Origin: a virus | Direction: 5' to 3' (one strand) | IMG/VR virus record: IMGVR_UViG_3300009163_003337 | Location: 18,395 to 82,394 of that record | DNA: 64,000 bases | Part shown: in pieces, positions 51,134 to 59,773 of the stretch | How the letters are laid out: each line of letters begins with the position of its first letter | How positions within the stretch are numbered: position 1 is the first letter of the stretch | Position numbers and translations under genes: made by a program | The notes under the pieces: model-generated | What the model saw: only the letters and a program-made list of their open reading frames with translations | The model's database searches: none | Told to the model about the DNA's origin: nothing

Positions 51134-51573
51134 ATATTATATCACATAGAGGAAATATAATAGGGCCCGTTTCATCGAAGGAGAATCGCCCTTCATATAT
51201 AGACTGCGCTTTACAGCTTGGATATGACGTTGAAGTAGATGTTAGATTTTTAGATAATAGGTTCTGGCTCGGTCATGATACACCAGATTACGAAGTATCT
51301 TATACATGGATTAACTTACGTAAAGAAAAGTTATGGTTTCATTGCAAAAATATTGAAGCAGCTCACGAGTTAAAAAAACTTAATAACACAAAGTATTTTT
51401 GTCATACTGCTGATTCCTATATTATCACTAGTTCTGGGCATTTATGGGTCCACGATTTAACAGCGACGCTTAATACTAATTGCATAATTCCACTACTCAC
51501 AGAGTCTGACATGCGTGAATTTAAGTATATTAACTACGTTTACGGTGTCTGTACTGACTATGTTAAAGCATGA
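51130..51573 (+). CDS. GDPD/PLC-like protein, short
   Basis: A 147-residue protein with SHRGNIIGP (His-Arg-Gly) and DVEVDVRFLDNRFWLGHD, the metal-ligand pattern of glycerophosphodiester phosphodiesterases. WFHCKNIEAAHEL follows. It is shorter than full GDPD enzymes (usually 230+ aa), so it may act only on a small substrate or be reduced. Similar short proteins occur in capsule loci. It overlaps neighbours by 4 nt on both sides. Confidence 0.68.
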   Translation: MNIISHRGNIIGPVSSKENRPSYIDCALQLGYDVEVDVRFLDNRFWLGHDTPDYEVSYTWINLRKEKLWFHCKNIEAAHELKKLNNTKYFCHTADSYIITSSGHLWVHDLTATLNTNCIIPLLTESDMREFKYINYVYGVCTDYVKA

Positions 51574-52547
51574 GTAATAACACAATAGATTATATTGAGT
51601 TGCCACCACATAGTAACGCTTTCTTTTTTATTAATTGGCGTTGTGTAAGTGAGGGTTACGGGTGTTTAGGTGTTACAGAAAGCTATGATGTAATACAACA
51701 TTCTAATGATTGGTCATACTTAATAGGTGATGGTAATTACCGTGATGCGGGACCGATTTTAAATCATATTAAACAAAATAATCAACATGTAGAATTTATT
51801 GATGAAGATATTATACCGTTTATAACCGCTTTTCCAGCATCTATTCATGGCTACGCAGGTGTACTTAGTATACTAACAGATTATATTAATCACCTTAATG
51901 CGTATGAAGGTAAAACAATTGCATTGTATCAAGGGGCTCAAAAAGGTATACACGATATTATCAAATACTTTCAACAAATTGACGTCATAAAGACAAAAAT
52001 TATATTTCTTGAGCATGATGTAATTTACAAATTTCGTAGTATTACTATAATACCTAATACTCTACATAGTTATTTTGAGAGTATAACGATACGTGATAGT
52101 ATATCAAAAATCTTACAGCAGTACGTATTTGATTATACCCTTTCAAATGAATATAATATTAGCGATGATGTAAGAGATATAGCTATTTTAAAACATCACG
52201 GATCTTCTATATCTTCTTCTATGGGAGCGATTAGTATTGATACAGCACGCAACTTCTGTAATAATCATAATTTAAAATTAATTGAACCTGTCGAGCTTAA
52301 TGAGATTCAACTAATCAAAATGATTAGTAGTTGTGAGAAATTGATATGTTCGTGGGGAACTACATTCATGAAGAATTTCATTTACATATCAGATAAGTGT
52401 AAAGAAGTAATTGTTTTTATTGTAGGTTCAGAGTTTACCGGTGAATATAATCATCTTGTTAATAATGGAAAAATTATTAATCAATTTAAGAATGCTAAAT
52501 TTACATATCAGATAGTAGATGCTGAATTGACGAACGCTACTTATTAA
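51570..52547 (+). CDS. putative glycosyltransferase (325 aa)
   Basis: A 325-residue protein without a clear family match. The C-terminal region has IKMISSCEKLICSWGTTFMK and CKEVIVFIVGSEF, which resembles the C-terminal block of GT61-like enzymes. The N-terminus starts MSNNTIDYIELPPHSNAFFF. It ends the + strand run and converges on the methyltransferase. Probable role in the same glycan pathway. Confidence 0.5.
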   Translation: MSNNTIDYIELPPHSNAFFFINWRCVSEGYGCLGVTESYDVIQHSNDWSYLIGDGNYRDAGPILNHIKQNNQHVEFIDEDIIPFITAFPASIHGYAGVLSILTDYINHLNAYEGKTIALYQGAQKGIHDIIKYFQQIDVIKTKIIFLEHDVIYKFRSITIIPNTLHSYFESITIRDSISKILQQYVFDYTLSNEYNISDDVRDIAILKHHGSSISSSMGAISIDTARNFCNNHNLKLIEPVELNEIQLIKMISSCEKLICSWGTTFMKNFIYISDKCKEVIVFIVGSEFTGEYNHLVNNGKIINQFKNAKFTYQIVDAELTNATY

Positions 52548-52554
52548 TAATAAA

Positions 52555-53199
52555 TTAATCCTTATATATAAATGTCGCAATTTCGTAAAACTCTGGTGAA
52601 GGTACAACTTTATTAATTAATTCAAAGTTTAAATTATATTTCTCACAAATCTCACGATGTGCACGACCTTCACCCATATCATACTGTTGATCTTTTGATA
52701 AACCTGCTTGTCGCCAGCCGCCCCAGTCATCATACACTACTATAGTACCGTTGACGAGTAATTTACGCTTAACAATAAATTCAAGAGCTTCAATAGTAGA
52801 AGTATATATATCACAGTCAATATGCAATAGACCAACTTTTTTATCACCAAACTCTTCTGCAATATTATCTGTTAGCGTATCACAGAACCAACCATCCACA
52901 ATTCTTATTTCAGGCTTGTTAAGAAGCTCGGGGTTAATAGTACCATTTGTACTAAAATCTCCTGGTCCCCACACTTTATGACTTAGAGTATCAGTCGGCT
53001 CGGATGGTAATCCTTGAAATGAATCGAATCCATAAAAAGAAGATTGTATATCAAATTCTTTATATAGCTCATAATATTCAAGCATAGATGCTCCATGACA
53101 TGTACCAAATTCTAAGTATAATTTATTTTTTAAAAAATTAACATTGCTTTGAACAACATCACGACGTTGATTATGTATGACAGATAAATCTAGACTCAT
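52555..53199 (-). CDS. TylF/MycF-type O-methyltransferase
   Basis: A 214-residue SAM-dependent methyltransferase. YLEFGTCHGASMLEYY is the SAM-binding Gly loop. SSFYGFDSFQGLPSE and VGLLHIDCDIYTSTIEALEF (Asp-x-Asp metal and SAM contacts) follow, then GTIVVYDDWGGWRQ. This family methylates sugar hydroxyls in macrolides and glycans. It is the only - strand gene in the cluster, which suggests separate control. A late-like box near its start is imperfect (AGTAAATA). Confidence 0.8.
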   Translation of the reverse strand: MSLDLSVIHNQRRDVVQSNVNFLKNKLYLEFGTCHGASMLEYYELYKEFDIQSSFYGFDSFQGLPSEPTDTLSHKVWGPGDFSTNGTINPELLNKPEIRIVDGWFCDTLTDNIAEEFGDKKVGLLHIDCDIYTSTIEALEFIVKRKLLVNGTIVVYDDWGGWRQAGLSKDQQYDMGEGRAHREICEKYNLNFELINKVVPSPEFYEIATFIYKD

Positions 53200-53259
53200 G
53201 TATTTACTTATACTACTTTTAGTTGATTTATACCCTAATTTAGATTATTATTGTAAAAG

Positions 53260-54447
53260 ATGCTAAGAAATATTCAACTAGTAATACCTATGTCAGGTAT
53301 AGGTAAGCGTTTTATTGAAGCAGGTTACGCCGATCCAAAGCCGCTCATACAAATTAATGATAAACCAATTATTGACTATGTAGTAAATTTATTTCCTAAT
53401 GTTAATAGTATTTTATTTATATGTAATGAAGAGCATATTAAAAATAATGATATTGAATTTAAATTGCGTAATATTGTACCTGACTGTATAATTGTAACCG
53501 TATCTACTGATAATCGAAAAGGACCTGTCGACGCTGTGTATCAAGCAAGAGAGTATATTGATGATACAGCTGAGATTATTGTAAGCTATTGTGATTATGG
53601 CACTGTTTGGGATTTTGAGAAATTTTTATCTACAGTAAAAAACCATGATGGTATGATACCGTGCTATACAGGATTTCATCCACATATGCTCGGAAGCGAT
53701 AATTATGCTTTCTGTAAAGAAGAGAACAAATTACTAATTCAGATTAAAGAAAAAGAGACATTTACTACAAATAAAATGAATGAGTATTCATCTAATGGTA
53801 CCTATTACTTTAAGAGTGGAAATATACTTAAAAAATATTTTAAAGAAGCAATGGATACAGGGCTAAGCTTAAACGGTGAATACTATGTAAGTTTAGTTTA
53901 TAATTTGCTTGTACGAGATAATCTTAAGGTAGGTATTTTTGAAATTGAAAAAATGCTACAATGGGGTACGCCGTATGATTTAGAAGTATTTCAATCATGG
54001 CTCAAATATTTTAAAGAAAGAGATATTAAACAGAAAAAGGCTATAAACCCTACTGAGACTGTATTAGTTTTGCCTATGGCAGGTCGAGGTAGTCGATTTT
54101 CAGAACAAAATTACGAAAAACCAAAACCATTACTAGATGTTGATGGTTCACCTATGGTTGTACAGGCTGTTAACTGCCTACCAAAATGTTCTTCATCTGT
54201 ATTTATTTGTCTAAAAGATCACCTTAACGAGTATAATTTGAGAGAAGAATTACATAACAATTTTACAAATACATCTATTATTGAAATTAGCGAGACAACT
54301 TCAGGTCAAGCGTGTACGTGTGAAATAGGTATCGGTGAAGCTAATATAGATAGTAATACACCGATTCAAATCTCAGCGTGCGATAATGGTGTAACGTATG
54401 ATGAAGCAGCATATCAGCAACTAGTAGATGATAAAACAGTTATGTAA
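53260..54447 (+). CDS. tandem sugar nucleotidyltransferase, domain 1 and start of domain 2
   Basis: Two similar nucleotidyltransferase domains. The first has VIPMSGIGKRFIEAGYADPK (Gly-x-Gly-x-Arg) and LLIQIKEKETFTTNKMNEYS with QWGTPYDLEVFQSWLKYF. The second starts near residue 267 (VLVLPMAGRGSRFSEQNYEK) and would continue to a matching CWGTPDDYRTY. As read, the frame ends at KTVM, but shifting one base at about 54442-54445 restores VIVWSFRNNQTSKVNPNMYS. This is one gene with a one-base break, and the downstream ORF is its end. Confidence 0.78.
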   Translation: MLRNIQLVIPMSGIGKRFIEAGYADPKPLIQINDKPIIDYVVNLFPNVNSILFICNEEHIKNNDIEFKLRNIVPDCIIVTVSTDNRKGPVDAVYQAREYIDDTAEIIVSYCDYGTVWDFEKFLSTVKNHDGMIPCYTGFHPHMLGSDNYAFCKEENKLLIQIKEKETFTTNKMNEYSSNGTYYFKSGNILKKYFKEAMDTGLSLNGEYYVSLVYNLLVRDNLKVGIFEIEKMLQWGTPYDLEVFQSWLKYFKERDIKQKKAINPTETVLVLPMAGRGSRFSEQNYEKPKPLLDVDGSPMVVQAVNCLPKCSSSVFICLKDHLNEYNLREELHNNFTNTSIIEISETTSGQACTCEIGIGEANIDSNTPIQISACDNGVTYDEAAYQQLVDDKTVM

Positions 54448-54494
54448 TTGTATGGTCATTTAGAAATAATCAGACAAGTAAAGTTAATCCGAAT

Positions 54495-54839
54495 ATGTAT
54501 TCGTGGTTGCAAGTTGATGAATTTAATAATATAACGAATGTATCATGTAAGAAGTTTGTAGGTAAAGACCCTCTTACAACGCATGCTATCATCGGTACTA
54601 TGTTTTTTAGGAAAGCAAAATACTTTTCTCATGGACTGCTTAAAAACTACAATGAAGATATCACAACCAACGGTGAGTATTACGTTGATGATGTAATTAA
54701 TCAATGTATTAAAGTAGGTCTTAATGTAAAAGTTTTTGAGGTATCTAACTATATTTGTTGGGGTACACCAGATGATTATCGAACATATAACTACTGGAAA
54801 GAATACTTTGAGAGTACTCTTGATAATTCTAATCAATAA
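54495..54839 (+). CDS. tandem sugar nucleotidyltransferase, end of domain 2
   Basis: 114 residues, MYSWLQVDEFNNITNVSCKK onward, including YNEDITTNGEYYVDDVINQ and NYICWGTPDDYRTYNYWKEY. These are parallel to the end of domain 1 upstream, so the two domains arose by duplication. Read back past its first Met, the frame joins the upstream ORF after a one-base shift, so it is not an independent gene. Confidence 0.7.
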   Translation: MYSWLQVDEFNNITNVSCKKFVGKDPLTTHAIIGTMFFRKAKYFSHGLLKNYNEDITTNGEYYVDDVINQCIKVGLNVKVFEVSNYICWGTPDDYRTYNYWKEYFESTLDNSNQ

Positions 54840-54853
54840 CATATAATATCAAT

Positions 54854-55435
54854 ATGATTATTGAACATCCTATCTATAACGGTGACTTGATTCACTCTCG
54901 ATTTGCTTATCGCTTCTTTAATAAAGAAGTATCTCCATACGGTAACATTGTTGCATTTCGTGCGCCTATGTTTGTTAGTGATAATTTGATCGATCTTGAA
55001 GATTCACTAACTAAAGACTATATCTTTAGTGACGATGCTGTTAATTTCTGCTGGGAGATTCCTAATTTGTGTCCTATTGGTGCTGTAGCGTTTCAACGCT
55101 TGCTCAATACTGCTATTGCTAATATTCTATCCCGTATTATTCAAAAGCCTATTCAGATGAAAGGTGACGATCTTATGGTGCATGATACATTTCTTGGCTC
55201 TGATAAGACTGAGCGTAGGGTAGGTAAGGTAAGTGTATCAATTACCTACTCGAAAGACAATGTAGCTATTGGTCATACGGGTATTAATATTAAGGCCGGT
55301 AGTAAAGCACCAGGCTTTGCATATAGCTCAAACCTTAACGAAGATGAGATTCAAGCCTTTATCGAGCATGTGGTTAATTACTTTAATAGTGAAATTAAAG
55401 ATATCCAAATTGCAACTAGTAAGATCATTGTATGA
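54854..55435 (+). CDS. DUF366-like conserved protein
   Basis: A 193-residue protein with blocks DLIHSRFAYRFFNKEVSPYG, NFCWEIPNLCPIGAVAFQRL, MKGDDLMVHDTF and VSITYSKDNVAIGHTGINI. I recognise this as the DUF366-type family found in archaea and T4-like marine phages; no function is established that I can state. It overlaps the next gene by 4 nt and is co-transcribed with replication genes downstream. Confidence 0.65.
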   Translation: MIIEHPIYNGDLIHSRFAYRFFNKEVSPYGNIVAFRAPMFVSDNLIDLEDSLTKDYIFSDDAVNFCWEIPNLCPIGAVAFQRLLNTAIANILSRIIQKPIQMKGDDLMVHDTFLGSDKTERRVGKVSVSITYSKDNVAIGHTGINIKAGSKAPGFAYSSNLNEDEIQAFIEHVVNYFNSEIKDIQIATSKIIV

Positions 55436-55809
55436 ATTTCTTCGATTTACTAAGAAAGTTAATTTTTAGTAGAAAGACTATTGCCGAAGATCTCGACAGT
55501 GAAGGTCTTCAGCAATTTACTCCCTATATGGTAAATAGATGGCTTTCGTTTTATGACGCTAGTCAAGCAGTGTTTGTAAACGAGACACTAAATCGTTTTA
55601 CCGGTCTACTAGATGATAAGAGTGAGATGTATAAGCTGTATTATAATCTAATACCAATACAAAAATTTAAGAAAATATCTTACGTAAAAAAGAAGAAAGA
55701 AACGGAGGAAAAGGAAGATACAAATATTCCTATTATTGCTCGCAACCAAATGATATCACAACGCGAGGTAAAACTATACCTTGACTTACACAATACAAAG
55801 CATAACTAA
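55432..55809 (+). CDS. 62: clamp loader small subunit (T4 gp62-like)
   Basis: A 125-residue helical protein starting MNFFDLLRKLIFSRKTIAED, with YMVNRWLSFYDASQAVFVNE and DDKSEMYKLYYNLIPIQKFK. These match the pattern (Pro-x-x-(M/L)-V-N-R-x-L-S) I know from T4-like gp62 subunits. It is shorter than T4 gp62 (187 aa). In T4 it acts with gp44 to load the sliding clamp. No gp44 is seen in the window. It overlaps the DUF366-like gene by 4 nt and lies 5 nt before the gp31-like gene. Confidence 0.68.
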   Translation: MNFFDLLRKLIFSRKTIAEDLDSEGLQQFTPYMVNRWLSFYDASQAVFVNETLNRFTGLLDDKSEMYKLYYNLIPIQKFKKISYVKKKKETEEKEDTNIPIIARNQMISQREVKLYLDLHNTKHN

Positions 55810-55814
55810 ATAAT

Positions 55815-56237
55815 ATGGCATCAAGAAGTATCGATACACTTGCACCGATGAAAAGTCTAATAGACCTTTCATCTCATTCCGATGGAGATTTTGGATTAGA
55901 AGACTTAGAGTTAAGTTTTATTTTTGCAGATATTCTACTTGTAGAATATATTGATCTATCGGATGACAAAGATGGTCTTATGCGTAACGGAATATATATT
56001 CCTACAAACGCACAGACAAAGGCCTGGAGAAAGGCTAAAGTAATTTTAGTAGGTCCACATGCACAATATACTAAAGTAGGTGATATCGTTGTGTTTCCTA
56101 ATAACCTCGGTGTGACAATAGCTAACATGGCTATTAAAGATCATGGCATTATTAAAAATGGTGTATTTTTGAATGAAGATAGAGTATTTGGAATTTGTAA
56201 ACCAAAAGAAAATGAAAGTATCACAATCAACGCTTGA
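55815..56237 (+). CDS. 31: co-chaperonin (T4 gp31 / GroES-like)
   Basis: A 140-residue GroES-fold protein that in T4 replaces host GroES to fold the major head protein. DILLVEYIDLSDDKDGLMRN, GIYIPTNAQTKAWRKAKVIL, VGPHAQYTKVGDIVVFPNN and EDRVFGICKP give the beta-barrel pattern, and a mobile-loop region sits around residues 45-55. It is longer than T4 gp31 (111 aa), because of an N-terminal segment of about 30 residues. It overlaps the next gene by 26 nt. Confidence 0.78.
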   Translation: MASRSIDTLAPMKSLIDLSSHSDGDFGLEDLELSFIFADILLVEYIDLSDDKDGLMRNGIYIPTNAQTKAWRKAKVILVGPHAQYTKVGDIVVFPNNLGVTIANMAIKDHGIIKNGVFLNEDRVFGICKPKENESITINA

Positions 56238-56589
56238 GCAACTTCTTTTAGATAACGTCCTCGATATACGGTTTACTAGACGTATACAAACAAAGGATAA
56301 ATCACCATCGCGAAGGATGATATGCACTAAGTCATACGACCTACTTAAAACAACAAACGGTAGAGTTATCTTAAATTACGTACCTCCTAAAACAGCTGCT
56401 CATATAAACGAAGCTAGAGCTAATGTATGTGTCGTGTTTGATATATTAATGCAGGACTATCGGACAATATCATTAGATAATGTAGAAGTGTTGAGAGAAA
56501 TGCCTGCAGACGATACCTTCTGGAAAATATTTAACGATGAAATATATCCTATGTCCACAGAGGGAAAGATACAATTTATGAACTCATGA
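56212..56589 (+). CDS. conserved phage hypothetical protein (125 aa)
   Basis: A 125-residue protein starting MKVSQSTLEQLLLDNVLDIR; longer in-frame starts would overlap the gp31-like gene even more. Blocks FTRRIQTKDKSPSRRMICTK and LKTTNGRVILNYVPPK resemble a small conserved phage family (possibly DUF2693-type), and MQDYRTISLDNVEVLREMPA follows. The function is unknown. It is followed with 4 nt overlap by another conserved small gene. Confidence 0.55.
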   Translation: MKVSQSTLEQLLLDNVLDIRFTRRIQTKDKSPSRRMICTKSYDLLKTTNGRVILNYVPPKTAAHINEARANVCVVFDILMQDYRTISLDNVEVLREMPADDTFWKIFNDEIYPMSTEGKIQFMNS

Positions 56590-56933
56590 GTTTTGATTAC
56601 TACACCAGCATCCTGCAGCATTTCTTACAATCAACCGTTGTAATTAAATGTGAACATAAAACTCTACGTCGTGGTAAAATAACACTTTTTAATACAAAGC
56701 AATACTTTATTAAAATACATATAGAGTTAGAAAATAAAGATATTAAGATTCTCGAGCTTCCATATCCATATAGTATGGAGTACAACAAAGCGGCAAATAG
56801 CTGCATGTTAGATTATAGGTTAAGTGCGATGTGTAGCAATATTCTACCAGTTATGATGATGCTTAAAAAATGCAGTACTTCAACTGCATATAAAACGTAT
56901 AATAATACTGTTACTATAACGTCGATTAATTAA
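56586..56933 (+). CDS. hypothetical protein (115 aa), Sm-like possible
   Basis: A 115-residue protein starting MSFDYYTSILQHFLQSTVVI, with basic strands (KCEHKTLRRGKITLFNTKQY) and a hydrophobic core (YFIKIHIELENKDIKILELP). It could be a small beta-barrel. There is no catalytic motif. It overlaps the previous gene by 4 nt and precedes the helicase gene by 24 nt, so it is in the same transcription unit. Confidence 0.5.
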   Translation: MSFDYYTSILQHFLQSTVVIKCEHKTLRRGKITLFNTKQYFIKIHIELENKDIKILELPYPYSMEYNKAANSCMLDYRLSAMCSNILPVMMMLKKCSTSTAYKTYNNTVTITSIN

Positions 56934-56957
56934 GAAACTAATATATAATTAGTTAAT

Positions 56958-58595
56958 ATGAGACTTCTTGATAGCTTTCCTAGCAACTTTAAACCGAATA
57001 AATCGCAAGTAGATCTTATAACAAGCATTGAGACAGCATTTGACGAAGGATTTAAGTTTGTTGTATGTAGTGCGCCAACTGGTTCGGGTAAATCGTTTAT
57101 TTCGAAAACTCTAGGCAATACGTCTAATCCGCCTACAGATATGTTTAAGGACTTAGTAAACTCTTACCGAATCTTTAAGCAAAACAATCTCGGCGGTTAT
57201 CAAGATGAAGAAGATGCAAATATGCAGGAACCGTTTGGAGCATTCGCACTAACGATAACTAAAGCATTGCAAGATCAATATAAAGAGCTGTTTGATGATG
57301 TTGATGTTTTAAAAGGTAAATCAAACTATCAATGTACCTACGATACAAACTTTACTGTAGAGAATGCACCGTGTGTTCATATTAAGTCTTTGAAAGAAAG
57401 TTGCTGTAAGCAGAACAGCTGCACTTATTACGCTGCAAAGAATAAAGCTATACTATCTACATTTGCAACATTAAACTATAATATGTTTTTTGCTCTACCT
57501 GATCATGTTAAGCGGAAGCAATATCTTATATGTGATGAAGCTTCTGAACTTGAAGATCAACTCGTAAAAGAGTTCTCGTGTAACATTAACTTTGAGATAC
57601 TTAAAAAAGCATCAGTTATAGTTAGACCTTTTCCAAGTGATGATAATTATGGTCATGTAGGTCGCTGGATTAATATGCTATGTCAAGATGTGGCTGAGCA
57701 AATAGAGGAAATCCGCGATATACTTACAAAGAGGCTCTCAAAACTTACGCCAGTCGTGCAAGGCGAGAAGAAGAATGAATTAAGTCTCTTACTCAATTTA
57801 CATAGTAAGTTAAGAATGATTATCGATACCTGGCATGATAGTGAGTATCTCTTTGAGCGTACCCCAAAAGGCATTAATTTAACTCCTCTTAAAGTTGATC
57901 AGCTCGCTAGCCATCTCTTTAAATGTGCTGACAGAGTAATACTAATGTCAGCTACAATAATAGACCCTTATAATTTTTGCAAGACATTAGGTATCGATAG
58001 TTATAAGTACATAGAGGCTGATTCTACGTTTGATCCTAAAAAAGCACCTATATATGTGAATACTAAAGTAAAGCTTAACTATAGTAACTTAAATACTAAC
58101 TTACCTATAATTGTTAGTCAAATTAAAAAAATATGTAACCACCATGAACATGAAAAAGGCCTTATTCATACACAAACTAACACCATCACCAAGTATTTAC
58201 AGGATAATATTACTGATGATCGTATGCTGTTTAGAGAGCCTGGCATACGTAATGAAGAACTTCTCGAAAAGCATTATAGTAGTAATAAGCCGACAGTTAT
58301 GGCTTCACCCTCTATGTCGCATGGTGTAGATTTAAAAGATGATCTCGCGAGATTTCAAATTATTATTAAAGCGCCTTATCTACCTACTAATGATAAAAGG
58401 GTAAGCCGAATGATGAAGCTTGATAGTAGCTGGTATATGAATAAAATGCTTAGTTCTTTTATTCAATCATGCGGTCGCGGCATTAGATCAGGTAAGGATC
58501 ATTGTGTAACCTATATTCTTGATGCTGCTATCGTAGAGTGTATAGTTAAGAATAAAAATAAAATTCCTAAGTATTTTCTAGATAGGTTTGTATAA
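56958..58595 (+). CDS. DinG/XPD-type helicase with Fe-S cysteines
   Basis: A 545-residue superfamily 2 helicase. Walker A is SAPTGSGKSFISK (near residue 46). The DEAH-like box is CDEASELEDQL. An Fe-S-type Cys cluster lies between about residues 130 and 160 (CTYDTNFTVENAPCVHIKSL...CCKQNSCTYY). Motif VI is SCGRGIRSGKDHC. It probably unwinds branched DNA in repair, like DinG/XPD. Similar genes are frequent in marine T4-like phages. Confidence 0.82.
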   Translation: MRLLDSFPSNFKPNKSQVDLITSIETAFDEGFKFVVCSAPTGSGKSFISKTLGNTSNPPTDMFKDLVNSYRIFKQNNLGGYQDEEDANMQEPFGAFALTITKALQDQYKELFDDVDVLKGKSNYQCTYDTNFTVENAPCVHIKSLKESCCKQNSCTYYAAKNKAILSTFATLNYNMFFALPDHVKRKQYLICDEASELEDQLVKEFSCNINFEILKKASVIVRPFPSDDNYGHVGRWINMLCQDVAEQIEEIRDILTKRLSKLTPVVQGEKKNELSLLLNLHSKLRMIIDTWHDSEYLFERTPKGINLTPLKVDQLASHLFKCADRVILMSATIIDPYNFCKTLGIDSYKYIEADSTFDPKKAPIYVNTKVKLNYSNLNTNLPIIVSQIKKICNHHEHEKGLIHTQTNTITKYLQDNITDDRMLFREPGIRNEELLEKHYSSNKPTVMASPSMSHGVDLKDDLARFQIIIKAPYLPTNDKRVSRMMKLDSSWYMNKMLSSFIQSCGRGIRSGKDHCVTYILDAAIVECIVKNKNKIPKYFLDRFV

Positions 58596-58651
58596 GTTGA
58601 ATATTTTCTGTAGTCTTATATTTATGCTTAAATATATAAAGTAATTAATAT

Positions 58652-59758
58652 ATGAAGCAATATACCTACCAATGGGAGATTCATACTCTACTAACCCAAT
58701 TTATTTGTGCATTTGATGATATCGTCATCAAACGATATGATAAAGATAAAAAAGCACTCGAGAGTATAGGTGTTAGATATGTTCTTGCTCCTAAGCAGCG
58801 CGTAATGTATGACATAGTAAATAAAGCGCAGAACTTAACACTACCAGTAGTTGCTATTAACGTTACAAGTATTTCGAGAGATAATACGCGAATATTTAAC
58901 AAACATGATAGTATATATAACTCAGGTGGTGAGAAAAATACTGACATTAAAACACCTACACCTATTAATATAGAGGTTAGTATGTCTATTCTTGCAAGAT
59001 ATATGCAAGATATGGATCAAATTCTATCAAACTTTGTGCCTTATAGTAATCCATATATTATACTAGCATGGAATGAGCCGACCAATATAGATACACAGGT
59101 AAATGAAATACGATCTGAGGTTTTATGGGGAGGAAATATAAGTCTAACTGAACCAACTGATGTAACTTATACAGATAAGTTTAGAATTATAGCTGATACC
59201 TCATTTACAATTAAAGGCTGGCTCTTTAAGAATGTAAATGACATCTCTAAGCGCATTTATTTTATTGATGCAAATCTTGTTAATACTGATAGACGAAATA
59301 TACCATTATTAGAAGATATAGATAGCATATATAATAATCTTACCTCATACAGTAGTACAGTAACTATAAGCTTATCCGCAATTCCTAAAATAGAAAACAT
59401 ATTCTATAATACAGGCGGAAAGCTTCAACATATTATATCTAACTTTACATTAAATAAACAGCTATCTAATACCAATAATTTTGTAATACATGGGCATAAC
59501 TTTAAAGAAACTCTAAATATATTGTTAAGCTCAAGTAGTAATATTACAAATAATGTAGTCAAACTATCCTCTACATATACCGGGGCAGTGTCAGGATATG
59601 CCGTTAGTTCCAATAACTATACCATTCTATCTGATAATATAATATCAGTAAGCTTACCCACACTCACAGGTTCAGGCTCATTTAATTTTATAGTCAGTAA
59701 TGAAGCAGGCTGGACCACATCTTATACAACAAATAGCTTTAAATTTATTAACCCGTGA
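58652..59758 (+). CDS. 15: tail sheath stabilizer-like protein (T4 gp15-like)
   Basis: A 368-residue protein with the pattern YQWEIHTLLTQFICAFDDIV, IVIKRYDKD, GVRYVLAPKQRV, SMSILARYMQDMDQILSNFV, and SFTIKGWLFKNV near the middle. This resembles T4 gp15 (272 aa), which closes the tail tube end and joins the neck. Its C-terminal 130 residues are extra, Ser/Thr-rich and Ig-like. It is immediately upstream of the portal gene, as expected for a tail-terminator/neck gene. Confidence 0.66.
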   Translation: MKQYTYQWEIHTLLTQFICAFDDIVIKRYDKDKKALESIGVRYVLAPKQRVMYDIVNKAQNLTLPVVAINVTSISRDNTRIFNKHDSIYNSGGEKNTDIKTPTPINIEVSMSILARYMQDMDQILSNFVPYSNPYIILAWNEPTNIDTQVNEIRSEVLWGGNISLTEPTDVTYTDKFRIIADTSFTIKGWLFKNVNDISKRIYFIDANLVNTDRRNIPLLEDIDSIYNNLTSYSSTVTISLSAIPKIENIFYNTGGKLQHIISNFTLNKQLSNTNNFVIHGHNFKETLNILLSSSSNITNNVVKLSSTYTGAVSGYAVSSNNYTILSDNIISVSLPTLTGSGSFNFIVSNEAGWTTSYTTNSFKFINP

Positions 59759-59765
59759 ATAAATA
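59758..59765 (+). promoter_or_regulatory. late promoter AATAAATA
   Basis: Octamer just past the upstream stop, 8 nt before the portal ATG at 59774. Confidence 0.55.
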
Positions 59766-59773
59766 GATGTTAG

